Position numbers and translations under genes: made by a program | Source of the DNA: Warburgia ugandensis | Lineage: Eukaryota > Streptophyta > Magnoliopsida > Canellales > Canellaceae | DNA: 64,000 nucleotides | Direction: 5' to 3' | Assembly: GCA_035236585.1 (NCBI GenBank) | Contig: CP141136.1 | Location: forward strand, 33,874,949 to 33,938,948 | The notes under the pieces: generated by a model | Databases searched by the model: none | What the model saw: the letters and a program-made list of their open reading frames with translations, nothing else | What the model was told of the DNA's origin: nothing | Part shown: one piece after another, positions 36,901-48,222 of the stretch | How the letters are laid out: every line of letters begins with the position of its first letter | Position numbering within the stretch: the first letter of the stretch is position 1

Positions 36901-38030
36901 CTCAAGGTATTAAAATTTTACATTCAGAGCCTGTGATATTTTTCTCTATAAATTCAAGAGATTAATTATCTTAAAGTGAGTATAAAGAATTTATTAAGCC
37001 ATTTAGTTCTAGGATTTGTTGTGTTTCATCCTTTACACTACAACCAATGTCTCTCCCAAGACCATTTGTGGCATTCATTACTAGAGGTAGTGTACAAACC
37101 TCAACGTGTAAGTGCAACTCAATTTAGGCTTAATTGCTTAAAAAACCTTAGAATAACTCATTTTTTATTTATATATCCCAATTTTCAGTTTTGATCAATT
37201 GAACCATCAATTTAACTTTGGGTTGCAATAGTACCTTAATTGGAGACGAGGCTTACGTCATGTTTTTTTAAGTTTGATCATCAATTCAACTTGCGCTTAA
37301 TGTCGTGTTTTTTGGCTGACGTGGGTGCCTTTGTGACGGATCTTTTAATAAAGACGAAAGTCATGCTTTCCTGTCTAAAAACCCATCTTGCAATAAACTT
37401 TTAAATCAATTGATGAAAATTAATATCTCAAGTAGAAATGATAATTAAATAATTTAGAGTTCTCTAAGTAATTAGGCCTCAAATGGAGTCTGAGTCGTTT
37501 GAATCCCTGCATAAAGCTCCTACTAGTCTCTTGCGCCGACAGGCTTCAACTATCTTGAACAAGCCACTTTACGACCACAGCTCAAATGATTCATTTCAGT
37601 GAAAGTACTATAATATAATCCAATGGCCACAACCTCTTGTTGCGAACTAGCATTAACCAATCCATTGGATAAAGTGCTGTCTCTACCATTTTCTCTTTTT
37701 TCCTTATACCCTCCCCAGCGAGCTAGAATACAAGCTGCGAAAGAATTCAGACAGTCGACCTCTCATATTATCTCGATCGATCTTTTGCATTATAGTTAAG
37801 AGGTTGTAAAGACAGTAAAACAATTCATTGCTCAAACTGAAAAAACAAAGGTTAAGATCCTCACCGTCTATAGCTTCGAACCATAATCTAAAAGACTAGC
37901 TTATCTCTTCCACGAGATATTTCTAGAATGGTCCATTAGAGATTGGGTAATGAAGAACGGATAATTTTAGTTCCATATGTTTAATAAAAGACTCTAATAA
38001 AACCATCCGATTTTTGGATATGGATCATGG
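36901..38030. other. Unassigned region downstream of MBF1c
   Basis: No coding region supported on either strand. 37490-37760 has balanced base composition but no conserved frame. The MBF1c 3' untranslated region probably ends between about 38000 and 38300. I did not find a canonical AATAAA on the minus strand there, only AATAAT right after the stop. Confidence 0.4.
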
Positions 38031-38031
38031 A

Positions 38032-38035
<4 letters not shown>

Positions 38036-38098
<63 letters not shown>
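38036..38098. repeat. (AG)n microsatellite
   Basis: About 31 uninterrupted units, roughly 250 bp beyond the MBF1c stop codon. It generates an artificial Leu-Ser run in a minus-strand frame. Confidence 0.98.
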
Positions 38099-38100
<2 letters not shown>

Positions 38101-38350
38101 CCTCGGAAAATTCACTGGATCCCCAAATGTACAAAATTGAATTCAAGATGATCCGATTCATACCATTCAACGTAAAAAGAGAGGAAAGATCATCCAATTC
38201 ATCCCATGAACACACAGCCAAATGACCCAAGAACCCCAACAGTGTCTGCAAGGGAGACATTGATAGAACAACAGAAAACCTCATTGGATCACAAAAATAT
38301 ACAAAACCCAATTTGAAATTCCTCTATCAAATATCTCCTCTGCATATTAT

Positions 38351-38803
38351 TCATTTGCTGATTTTGCCCCGAAGCTTAACTCCAAGAAACTTCTCCATCT
38401 TAGCAAGAACAACCTGGTTAGGGACCGCTTTACCACTCTCGTACTCCTGCACCACCTGAGGCCTCTCATTGATCAGCTTGGCCAGCTCTGCCTGGCTCAT
38501 CTTCTTCACAAGTCTCGCCTTCTGAATCGCTTGCTTCACCTCCGTCGAAACCCGCTCCAACGCCGCCGGCTCAGCCGCCTCGTCAAGTTTCCTCGTATTC
38601 ACCACCCATGCCGACGCCAACCCCGACGAAGTCTTTTTGTTCAAGCCTCCGTCGGCTTTCTTCATCGTTTGGACTGAACCTCCTGATTTCAGAGCCTGGT
38701 TCACGGCCTTGGGGTCCCGCAGATCGCTTGTCTTCTGCTTGGGTTTGTGGAGTACTACCGGCTCCCAGTCTTGGGTTATGGCGCCTGGAAATCTGCTCGG
38801 CAT
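38351..38803 (-). CDS. MBF1C: Multiprotein bridging factor 1c (MBF1c-type transcriptional co-activator)
   Basis: Complete 150-residue frame in one exon with ATG at 38803-38801 and TGA at 38353-38351. The start context AGAAGATGC has A at -3, and the N-terminus MPSRFPGAITQDWEPVVLHK is the conserved MBF1 beginning. Residues 1-75 form the MBF1-specific N-terminal domain. Residues 88-142 form the Cro/C1-type helix-turn-helix (KKMSQAELAKLINERPQVVQ, then YESGKAVPN and LGVKLRGK). Plant MBF1 proteins bridge TBP and bZIP or other regulators in the nucleus. The c class is intronless and about 148 residues, and is induced by heat and needed for thermotolerance in Arabidopsis. The lack of introns and the length fit class c rather than a/b. 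The coding region is clearly more GC-rich than its flanks. No stop or frameshift is present, so it is probably functional. Confidence 0.96.
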   Translation of the reverse strand: MPSRFPGAITQDWEPVVLHKPKQKTSDLRDPKAVNQALKSGGSVQTMKKADGGLNKKTSSGLASAWVVNTRKLDEAAEPAALERVSTEVKQAIQKARLVKKMSQAELAKLINERPQVVQEYESGKAVPNQVVLAKMEKFLGVKLRGKISK

Positions 38804-38925
38804 CTTCTCTTGACCTGTTGAGAAAAGGATTTAGGTGGATTGCTGCCGGATGACTCAAAGGAATAAAAGGGGGAGAAATGGCTGTTTGTCAGTGGTACGT
38901 GCAATACAAGGCCCATTTCGCGTGT

Positions 38926-38932
38926 TTTTATA
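38926..38932 (-). promoter_or_regulatory. TATA box of MBF1c
   Basis: The minus strand reads CTATAAAAACACGCG, with TATAAAA at 38932-38926, 123 bp upstream of the ATG. Transcription would start about 30 bp downstream (near 38897), giving a leader of about 95 nt without an upstream ATG. Confidence 0.75.
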
Positions 38933-38946
38933 GTTGGTTTTTGGGT

Positions 38947-38961
38947 CTCCCGAAACTTCTT
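38947..38961. promoter_or_regulatory. Heat-shock element 1 of MBF1c promoter
   Basis: GAAACTTC (38952-38959) is a perfect GAAnnTTC dimer. The unit before it (CTC at the TTC position) matches two of three bases, giving a near-complete trimer. It lies about 20 bp upstream of the TATA box, the usual place for heat-shock-factor sites. Confidence 0.65.
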
Positions 38962-38998
38962 CTCTCGGTTCCTTGCCCGAAAGGCCTTTCTAAATCGA

Positions 38999-39006
38999 GA
39001 AGCTTC
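38999..39006. promoter_or_regulatory. Heat-shock element 2 of MBF1c promoter
   Basis: GAAGCTTC is a second perfect GAAnnTTC dimer, 47 bp upstream of the first. Two dimers in this position suit the heat induction known for MBF1c. Binding itself is inferred. Confidence 0.6.
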
Positions 39007-39280
39007 GCAAGGTGATATCATGGAGCCGAGACAACACGGTGAGTTTCCGTGTGCCCCCTTTCGCATGAATCCAAGGCACATCTTGTGTTGATCCGAACCG
39101 TTCCTCTGATTTCTCCGACGAGAAATACAGGAGTACAAAGTTATTATGAAGAACGATTAACAGTCCACAATCACATACAGTCTTTCGGGTGTGAGAATCT
39201 TTCAACACAGTAGTGCATAATCAACAATCAGAAAATCAATTTCTTGTGAACCATTTAGCGTAAAGATATCCACATTCTTA

Positions 39281-39289
39281 CACGTGTCG
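39281..39289 (+). promoter_or_regulatory. G-box/ABRE-like site (CACGTGTC)
   Basis: CACGTGTC includes the ACGTGTC core of ABA-responsive elements and a G-box CACGTG, about 480 bp upstream of the MBF1c start. Single ABREs occur by chance, so a role is only possible. Confidence 0.4.
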
Positions 39290-39297
39290 TATCGATC

Positions 39298-39540
39298 AAA
39301 GTAGGTCCTTCGTGCAAAAGTGGGACGGTACACCGCTGGGGCAACTTAACCGTGTGGTCTCTACTTGTGAAATAGTAATGACCCAAAGGATGGATGTTGG
39401 GCTTTCAAGCCAAATCCGCCAGAGTAGGTCCTTCGTGCGAAAGTGGGACGGTACAACCGCTGGGGCAACTTAACCGTGTGGTCTCTACTTGTGAAACAAT
39501 GACCCAAAGGATGGGTGTTGGGCTTTCAAGCCAAATCCGC
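39298..39540. repeat. Two-copy tandem repeat of about 120 bp upstream of MBF1c
   Basis: Copy 1 (39298-39420) and copy 2 (39421-39540) share GTAGGTCCTTCGTGC, AAGTGGGACGGTACA, CCGCTGGGGCAACTTAACCG and TTCAAGCCAAATCCGC, with about seven differences. A diverged relative (GACCCTTCATGCAAAAGTGG) occurs at 51461-51490, so the unit belongs to a dispersed repeat. No frame is conserved. Confidence 0.95.
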
Positions 39541-39651
39541 GAGAGCCCATAAACTTAAAAGAGTACATTTGAGAGTGGGTCATGTTTATCATAGTGGTCA
39601 TCTTTATCATAGTTCTTGCGTTAGACTAAATTGCATTGCTCAATATTATTA

Positions 39652-42600
39652 TGTGATACTCCAGATTTTCTAAACCTTTTTCTAATATAATAATAAAAAT
39701 AATTTATTTTATAAAATAGATGGGATCCCCAAAAATTAAAACTCATAATTAATATAAAAAATTAGCAACATTAAAGGAAATATCAAAAAAAGAAACCCCC
39801 GAGGGTCATCCACATCCGAAAAACTCTGACAATAAACAGAATCAAATCTCGATACTCTGAGCATGCTCAATTTAAAACCACGATAAATTAACAGAAGCGG
39901 TGAAAAGCCAATAATAATACAATTCTAAAAGCCCAAGGTTCTATCCACTATCACCACATCATATACATATGTAAGTAAAATGCATACTATACAATAGTGT
40001 GGGTCCAATCTATCCAAAATGTATACATCCATATACAGCCCAAAACTCTAATTACAAGTTGAAAGACATACGCTAATCAGTCTTTGATGTACAAAAGGAC
40101 AGATGGTCCTTGAGGTCCTCGCTGCTATACCTGCATGCCCTTAGTGCTATCGCGCTCCAAATCTGAGACATTACTTTGTTTTGCAATGCCTCAGCAAGCT
40201 ATCGCTTGTGTAGGTGATCACATTCAATATAAAATATGATAAAAATCACATGGCATAAAGTATCATAAACACGGTGAAATCTCATAAGATAAATGTATAC
40301 AAGGTATATAAAATATCAGACATCCATAATGGATAAATCAAGAAATCATAAGCTAAATAAATCATTATCAAATCTAAGTGTCATAGCATGCAACACATGG
40401 ATACACATCCATCACAATAACAAAAGTCCATGTCCACAGAGAAATATAATGCATGCCATGATCATGGAATGCCATGCACAATCAAGCCCTATGAGTGTCT
40501 GACTACACTCACTGCGATGGTAATGAGTACTCATTCCAACCCTGGGTCCCTCACGTGTAGCCCACATCATTCCATTCTCAACAGAAGCCTGTCAGCCATC
40601 CCCCGCCCCACCCTCAAATTGGTACAAGGATCTGGCTTACCCCACTTTACCTAACACACTCCAACCATGGGTCCCTCATGCGCAACCCACATCAGTCTAT
40701 TCTCAACGGAAGCCTATCTCCCCGACCTGCCCTCAAATCGGTACAAGGACTAGGCTTACCCCGCTTCACCCAAAAGTCTCAAATCAAGATCCATGGTGAG
40801 GTAGAACCCATCACACATCAAAACATGAATAATCACATGATCAAATGTCACAATATCAAACATGAAATACTAAACACATATCAATAAATCATAATAGTAC
40901 ATAAAGCACATGCCTCAAGAATTTTATATAACAAGTCACAAACGTTGAAATCAAGATGAAATCCCAAATGTAATTACCTATCTCGACAAACTTGATACTC
41001 TAATCAGGCACATAAGCAATGTTGCAAAGTGTGCTTTGACGTACTTGTCACATCATAAGTCATCTATCACTTGGTATTCTCACATCTTAAAATAAACAAT
41101 TCTAAGTAATACTTCCCTTGATATGGTAGTGAATCATAGATTAGCGGGCCAAATCATCCTATTAACCCTCAATTAGGTCAATCCTGCACTAGATGTAAGT
41201 GTTTCTAATATCCCGACCAATATCTGTGATCCTTCATCATCAATCTATGTCATTATCCACTTAATTGATTTCCCTTAATCAATGAGGGGTTAGTCTTCAT
41301 CATCTCATGAGGTTTGGAGATGATCCGGCCATTGAATCGCTCTATAACACTTATAATTGACATATGTTCATCAATTCTAATCTTTCTTATCATGATCTCT
41401 CTAATCTCAGTTTTTATTTAGTGATTTATACATGTATCTATGATTATACCTCGATCTAACAGTCAGGTCGCTTCCTAATCAGCCAATCCCAAGGTGTCTG
41501 ATCAGGTCAATGGTCAAGATCACTTTTCTTGATAATAACATGTGATCAACTTTGTTAATCTCCTACATCATCTTATATTTGATGTATATAATCAAGTTCT
41601 AAAGTCTAATCATCCATTGATCGGCTTGATCTAGGTTTTCTAATGGTATTTATTGATTTAACTATTTAAAAGGTATTCAAATCCAGGTTTTCATTTTAAA
41701 TCTAGGTCCTCGTTGTTGAGACAATAGCAATGGATCTTTTGGATCATGATTTGGACCTCTGTAGCTCCCATAATCACATTTTATATGTATGGACGGCTCA
41801 GAAAAATCCAAAAAAAAAAATTGTGAGGCGTCATGGGGACGCTCGGTGTGTGACGCACATACGCAAGCAAGCAACCTGTTTAGGCACCGTCGCCAGTGAA
41901 CCCTAACTACCCAAATTTTACAATTTTTGCACTATATTATTTAATTTTTCACGTGCAATCCAATTTTAACTTTCCCATCGACAGATTTTTCTATTTTTCC
42001 ATGTTTTTACTCAATTTTTACCATGTTTATAAAAAAATCTCTCTTACTATTTTTTGAGTTTTTCGTGGTCCCTAGCCGTTAGATCACAATGAAAATTCAT
42101 GGTCTTGTTCCTCGTATCATCAGGCATAAGATGAACAGTTCAGATCATCCATTTGATACAATTTCATTAGTTTATTTCAAAAAGAATAGTAACACTTAAA
42201 ACTTACCAGAAAACGGCAATTCCACGCAATTTTTTTGCGTTAAAAGAACGGCTAACCTAACTCAAAATGCTAGAAAATGAGAGGGGAAAAAGGAATGGCG
42301 CCTACCTTTGTCAAGCCGACCGAAACAAGGGGGTTTTCCATCACCGTATGCACATGGGAGGGGGAATGGTCATGTTGTTGCCGATGTCTAGCGTCGTTGT
42401 CGTTGTCGCTGGTGACATGCGCAACGGGAAGAGTTATGGCTATGCAGGAAATGAGACAGTCACATTAATAGGGGAGGCGAATTAAAGCCCTCCAATTAAA
42501 TACAATTTCAAAATTTATTTTATTTTATTAATTTTAAATTAAAAATCTAGTTTTATTATTTATTATTTTATATTGAAATGATTGCCAGCCATAAATGTGG

Positions 42601-42930
42601 GCAATCATTACCATACTTAATTAATGTCTGTCAACGTCACATATTTCTGTGCTGATTTCGTGGCCCCATTTATGAAATGACTATTTTGGCCCTCATGTTA
42701 ATTTCAATTAAATACTAAAATTAAAATAATTAGCCATTTTTCCTCTGATCTCCACTTTTAATGTTCTTAGTGGCGTTGAATTCCATTTCTCATGTACATT
42801 CCAAATATTGAGGTTTTAGCTCGTGGTTTCATCTCTAAAATTTTCAAATCTCCAATTACCCAATTTTTACAAAATTTCAAAATTCAACGAAATCATGAAT
42901 TTTCAAAATTTTAAAATAGCGGGTATTGCA
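39652..42930 (-). mobile_element. Element G 3' LTR
   Basis: 3279 bp from TGTGATACTCC to GGGTATTGCA. Contains the conserved LTR hairpin (40164-40172 with 40185-40193, one mismatch) followed by TCAGCAAGCTATCGCTTGTGTAGG, which ties it to the Tekay LTRs elsewhere. It also contains a 125-bp duplication at 40536. The 72-codon frame at 42267 lies in the LTR and has no support. Confidence 0.85.
40536..40771. repeat. 125-bp tandem duplication inside element G LTR
   Basis: Copy 1 (40536-40660) starts CCAACCCTGGGTCCCTCACG. Copy 2 (40661-40771) starts CCAACCATGGGTCCCTCATG. Both include TATTCTCAAC/ATTCTCAACAG, GAAGCCT, CCCTCAAAT(T/C)GGTACAAGGA and GGCTTACCCC. Confidence 0.9.
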
Positions 42931-43318
42931 TCCTCCCCTCCTTATAGTAATTTCGTCCTTGAAATTCTTCCCATGTCATTCCTCAACAATTCTAAAAACA
43001 TCCCCATATCATAAGATCCACAGATGGTACCATCATTCCAGAGTCAAGGTCAATAAACAAGTTCATGTCATATTATCTCCTCAAATAACAACTCATACAT
43101 ATAAACCAATGTATGTTTCAACCATTCTGAATCTTATACTTATATTGTGGTCAGAACATATCATAACTGTGTATAATGCAATTTACATAAATCATACTCT
43201 CATTCAAGAGTTAATCATTTGTTTACAACTTCAGCATAAGTAAATCGCCACATTGACAAAATTTGAAGTGCCACAACTCACATATATGCACTTCTTTGTC
43301 AAATATATTCCAATGCAT

Positions 43319-43733
43319 ATTATCTCATCATTAGGCAGGCAATGTATATCAATCACACATATCATATTAACTCCTGAATAGGCAATATATGATAATCAAA
43401 ACCAGATCATATCTGCTCATCAACAAGCAATCCACGCCAACCAAATCAGTGCATACCAACTCAGAAATAGGCAATCATATGCCAATCAGAATCAAAGTAT
43501 ACCGGCTCAATAACAGGGAACATATGTCAATCAGAATCAGAGCATACCAGCTCAATAACAAACAATCATATGCCAATCAAAATTAGTGCATACTAACTCA
43601 GTGATAGGCAATCATGTGCCAATCAAAATCAGAGCGTATCAGTTCAGTAGCAAGCAATACATGCCAATCAAAATCAGAGCATACCATCTTAGTAATGGGC
43701 AATCACATGCCAATCATAATCAATCCACAACAT
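43319..43733. repeat. Minisatellite of about 46-bp units inside element G
   Basis: About eight to nine imperfect copies of a unit like CAATCAAAATCAGAGCATAC followed by CAGCTCAATAACAAGCAATCATATGC. The copies from 43478 to 43720 are the cleanest. The array lies between the RT remnant and the 3' LTR, where the rest of pol is missing. The plus-strand 65-codon frame over it is a by-product of the period. Confidence 0.9.
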
Positions 43734-43925
43734 AATCATACTATGAGCACCTAGAAGCCTGCCACCTAGAATCTTGTCAGTGCCTCTCGCACCCACCCTC
43801 ATTGGCTGCCCTCATTGGCTACTCACAAGTATAAGCCAAAATTCTAAGCTAAGTACACATGAGAAAATGCTCTCATACTAAACATACTTTACTGTCACAC
43901 CTCTCACCTTCATGAGAAATCAAGC

Positions 43926-45270
43926 TCATATGCATAATATAAGTAGTATCCATGTTACTAGTATCCTAAAGAACTCAATAACCCAACGATAACAGTTCAC
44001 CAGACGAGAGAGATTATCAACCTTAGTCACTAGTTTAACTAGTCCCAAATTATCACAATCTCCATTGACCATCTCTTTATCAGTAGAGATATTGCAGTCA
44101 AGAAAATTCATCTTCTTTGACCATAATTTATACTTACATACATTCAAGGACAAAAGATGAGTCTTTAAGATACTCTGAATAATGCACAAGGATTTCTTGT
44201 GCTCCTCCATGCCATGGAGTATACAATAATATCTCCCACTAACATAATCATGACTCATCCAAGTAACATTAAAAAATTCAGCCTTCATGTCCATACATAC
44301 TATCAATGCACTAATTTCATCAATTGGCATCTCCCAGAACTTGTAACAATCATAACAAGTTCTAAAAATTGTCTTAAATTTATCTCAGTCACAATCTTCA
44401 ACCTGTGATAACCATACCTCAAATCAATATCCACCAATACTATGCACCATCCAAGGTTGATCATATAGATCATCAATATATGATAAAGAATATCAATTCT
44501 CCACTATGAAAAGCTATCACACAATCAATAATCCGTACATAGCAATATGAATCTGTCTTTCTTCTCACAAGGAGGATTAATGCATCCAATGAAGACCCAC
44601 TAGGTCTAATAAACTCTCATAAATAACTATCATATCTGGAACCCTTCGAGCTTAGCTAGGGCCATCTTGTATGGCAACATAAAAGATGACACCATGTCTG
44701 ATGCCAAATCAGTAAAAAAAAATTAAAAAAAATCAATCTCTCATGGCATAAAATTTGAAACCTCCTCAAGAAGATCGTGAATCTTTACACACCCTCTGTG
44801 TGCTCAATCTGTAGCCACTCTCTGTCATCCACAATCACAAAATCAGGAGAACTTAGTACATCAGATGAGTACCATATTGCCTTCAAGGCAAAGTTATCAC
44901 AAACCTCAGTGATACCCCTTCTTACTCAAGAATGAGATCAATAGTTATATGGTATACCAAAAGTACCTTTCTTCTCACTGCAACAATTATCCTCCAACAA
45001 TGGAATCCATTCTAAGGATGATATCATAATCCATCAAATCGAGAAGGATAAAGTCAATATCTATCCTCTCACTCTTCATCATTTTCACCAGTACCCCCTA
45101 AAAGTACTTACAAGTTTCAATAACTTGACAATCAATGTCATAACCTCCAACCCAAGGATTGTTAAATATATATAAAGGCACATTCATCAGGGTGCCAACA
45201 CTCAAACTACAAGGATGACTGGATCCTAAATCAAGGAGGATCCTGGTATGTCTATCAACAATCAAGAAGG
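43926..45270 (-). pseudogene. Element G protease-RT remnant
   Basis: Read on the minus strand. At about 45240-45190 the protease active-site region appears as LLDLGSSHP, in place of the usual DTGASHS or DSGASHS. At about 45070-45010 DYDIILRMD corresponds to the protease/RT linker motif DFDVILGMD. At about 44610-44580 FIRPSGSS matches the start of RT (GFIRPS.SPWG). In 43926-44330 the segments EEHKKSL, KYKLW, MNFLD and NCYRWVIEF match the RT thumb/connection region. The YxDD box, RNase H and integrase are not recognisable. Stops and frameshifts are frequent, so it is inactive. Confidence 0.75.
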
Positions 45271-47176
45271 TTCCTTCCTTAACTTGGGGTTAAGGTTAGT
45301 ACTTGCTTCAAGTAATGGTAATGACAGTCAAAAGCATGATCTGCACATAAATGTAAAGATATCATAACAAATGATCATTACTACTGTGGGGCCATCTCTA
45401 TTTTATCTTTAATGTTAGTCCATCTAACACATTGTCCTCTGGGGCAATCTTTAAAGAATGTCCTAATAGTCACACTCATAGTGTCTCCAAGATTGCCATT
45501 GTAATGACAGCAACCAATATCATCACCGCTACTGTGGTAGTCTATCACTCTAGTACAATATCGTCTAGGTGTGTCCATACAACTAGTGCACCTTTTCACA
45601 CCCACATTCCAGCATTGCTCGTTTAGATGTCAATGGCTCAATGGCTCATGTAACTATATTGATAAAGGAGTCTCTTGTCCTCACTGGGTTGGCTCGAATT
45701 ATCCACATCTGCATCTTTGTGGTCGGCCCCCTTGGCTCCAAGAGGATTTTTCTCAACATAAAAGCTATGTTTGTTGCATTTATCACTAATATGCAATGCA
45801 ATGAGGTCAACTATCTCCACAATTCAGGCGTCAACACATCAACAATTTTATCTGCAGCCTCTCATTCATGATGGGTTTAAGGCAATTAATTTTAATGGTA
45901 TAAACATGCTTAATACCATTAAACCATCAAATTCCTCTATTCTACAATGGCAAACTCTTGTCATATCACTAACTACTCATATGATAAAATATTGATCATT
46001 ATAGGCCTTCTTAAAAGCCTTTTAGATAAAAATCTCGATAATAGGAGAACACGTCCTCTCAAACGACTATCATTAGAATCTTCCTAATCACATTTTAGTA
46101 TACTCATCTCCATCCTTAGATTTCCTTTACTGATAATTCATTTCCTACACATAATAAGCAAAATCAATTACAACTCTATCAATTTAAACTCCAATGAAAT
46201 TGATTCTTTCATATAATAACTTTTCTAGCTATCGGTGATCACATTATCATTTCCATCCGCATTGGATGTAAATTATTTATAATCAATTTCATCTTACCTC
46301 ATTCCCTTCACATGACAAACGTCTCTCATTGGGATCAAATAACCAATCTTATCAATCACTCACATATAGCATGATATCCAATTTAACCTTTTTCTGTCAT
46401 CCCATCCCCTAATTAGGAGGTTATTTTATGTCACTCCTTACTCATCGCTTGATTAACATCATTACTAGTATTTTTTATCATAAAATAATTTTTATATCCT
46501 CAAGTGTTATCTGTAAATCATAAGTAAAATCCTCAGAGTAATTCATAAGCATTGACTTCTCATTGAAGACTGGTTATCAATATTTCTATATGCAAAAGAA
46601 CCCATAAATTTTTATCTCATAGTTCATATTCATCCATAGCATATTAGGATCCTACATCATTAGATTTTTCAATAATTTTCACCATATTACAATTTATTCG
46701 TCAAATAATTCCACTCTAAGTTTAAATTAATACAATACTCCTCTCAACTTTCTTGAGCTCTTATTAGTTGTAATAATTTATAATCCCTTTCCATTATTAT
46801 CTCATGATTGTTGTACAATAGTCATTATGCTTCTTCACATGTTTATACATGCTGCCCAAATTAAGACTTGAACCCTCATAGGGTAGTCCATGCATATAAA
46901 CCTTCCATCATGTAATAAAGTTCTCGTTTGCAATTATCAATCATGCACTCTATATAGATTCTATACTATAAGATTACACACCTTCCTTGAAAGTGCATTT
47001 TATCGTAATCCTACAACGATTTAAAGTCTCATCTTAACTAAAGAAAGTCTGTCAATCCTCATGGCATCAACTATTTTGCAATCATCATATCTCTGTAATT
47101 CACACTTAGGAATTACTTCACTCAATGGACTGTAAATGTAATATTAGGCCATGTACCACTGGAGCCACTAAACATA
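45271..47176 (-). pseudogene. Element G gag and 5' internal region, strongly decayed
   Basis: In 45381-45605 (minus) the residues CCHYNGNLGDTM…KDCP resemble a decayed zinc knuckle. 45638-45820 may be adjacent gag sequence. 46985-47150 matches 11041-11225, the segment next to the primer-binding site in element B. GGAGCCACTAAACATATGTCAC (47161-47182) occupies the place of that site, aligning with GGGCTCTGACACCAAACTATGACA at 11247, but is badly decayed. The 46000-46950 part is AT-rich and unreadable as protein. Confidence 0.6.
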
Positions 47177-47728
47177 TGTCACGATCCCCTTGTCCTGATA
47201 ACTCGACAAGGGTGACAATTGGTGGAGCAGGGGCATACCTAGTCTTCCTTCAAGGAACCATCTGTCCAAGTTTCAATATCACCCCGTATAAGTATTCCTC
47301 CTATCTCAATCTCAACATGAACTCATGGGCTATCAATCTTAATCAGGTTTATTATTTATTATTTTATATCGAAATGATTGCTAGCCATAAATACAAGCAA
47401 TCATTACCATACTTAATTAATGCCTGTCAGCGTCACAAATTTCTATGCTGATTTTGTGGGGCCCACTTATGAAATGACTATTATGCCCCCTGTGTTAATT
47501 TCAATTAAATACAAAAATTAAAATAATTAGTCATTTTTCCTCTGATCTCCAATTTTAACGTTCTTAGTGGCGTTGAATTCCATTTCTCATGTACATTCAA
47601 AATATTGAGGTTTTAGTTTGTGATTTCATCTCAAAAAATTTCAAATCTCCAATTACCTTTATTTTTACAAAATTTCAAAATTCAACGAAATCATGCAATT
47701 TCATAATTTAAAAATAGTGGGTATTACA
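47177..47728 (-). mobile_element. Element G 5' LTR, internally deleted
   Basis: Only 552 bp. The right 383 bases are a close copy of the end of the left LTR. The left 170 bases, starting TGTCACGATCCCC, do not align with the left LTR start and carry an inverted repeat CCCTTGTC (47187-47194) / GACAAGGG (47205-47212). Confidence 0.7.
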
Positions 47729-47733
47729 TATTA

Positions 47734-48222
47734 CTAGCAATGTGACACGTAAAGTTGCATATGAGTGTGCAAAAGACATAGGATGTAACCCTATATGAGA
47801 TAAAGAGAGAGACATTTAATGTATGAGAAAAGTTATCTTATTTCATGTGTCTCTTAAAATTAAGAGGGTTGAGACATCGTTACTCTCAAGCTTTTCTATT
47901 TTCTATAAAAGTCTCCATAGGGTTACACACTCTTCACATGAGAAGCAGTCACCTCCTTTTTCTTTTATGTATGGTGAAACTTTATTTCATAAGTCTAATC
48001 CCTTCATTCATTAGCAAAATTTAGGGGCCATTTATTTTTATTAAATTTTCAAGGGCCCAAAATAAGTTACTAAAATCATTCAAATGAATTGATTTTTTTT
48101 TTTTGAGTTACCTATTTTTGGCTTGGAGAACATGATGAATAGCTTAGATCTACAAAATAGAATTAGCATGTGTGAGAAAAGAAGAGTTTAGACTTCTTCT
48201 CACTCTCAAGAGTGTGTACAAC
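47734..48222. other. Unassigned spacer between elements
   Basis: AT-rich, no gene or RNA recognised. The 63-codon frame at 47823 shows no family resemblance. Confidence 0.4.

Larger units (their letters stand above)
39652..47728 (-). mobile_element. Element G: Ty3/gypsy element with matching target duplication (minus)
   Basis: The left end TGTGATACTCC (39652) and right end GGGTATTACA (47728) are flanked by TATTA on both sides (39647-39651 and 47729-47733), which defines an 8077-bp insertion. The order is left LTR 39652-42930, decayed internal region with RT, protease and zinc-knuckle remnants on the minus strand, and a right LTR 47177-47728 that has lost most of its length. 47346-47728 and 42552-42930 are close copies (GAAATGATTG, CTTAGTGGCGTTGAATTCCA). 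The element ends 849 bp upstream of the MBF1c ATG. Confidence 0.9.

Noticed and set aside
37994-38311. 105-codon minus-strand frame with a Leu-Ser run downstream of MBF1c
   Set aside because: The run is the translated (AG)n microsatellite. It overlaps the probable MBF1c 3' untranslated region and has no family resemblance.
38583-39208. Other frames overlapping MBF1c and its promoter (both strands)
   Set aside because: Shadows of the MBF1c frame or frames spanning the TATA box and heat-shock elements. None resembles a protein family.
43319-43733. CRISPR-like array (regular repeats of about 46 bp)
   Set aside because: Units are imperfect and contiguous without unique spacers, and the locus is inside a plant retrotransposon.
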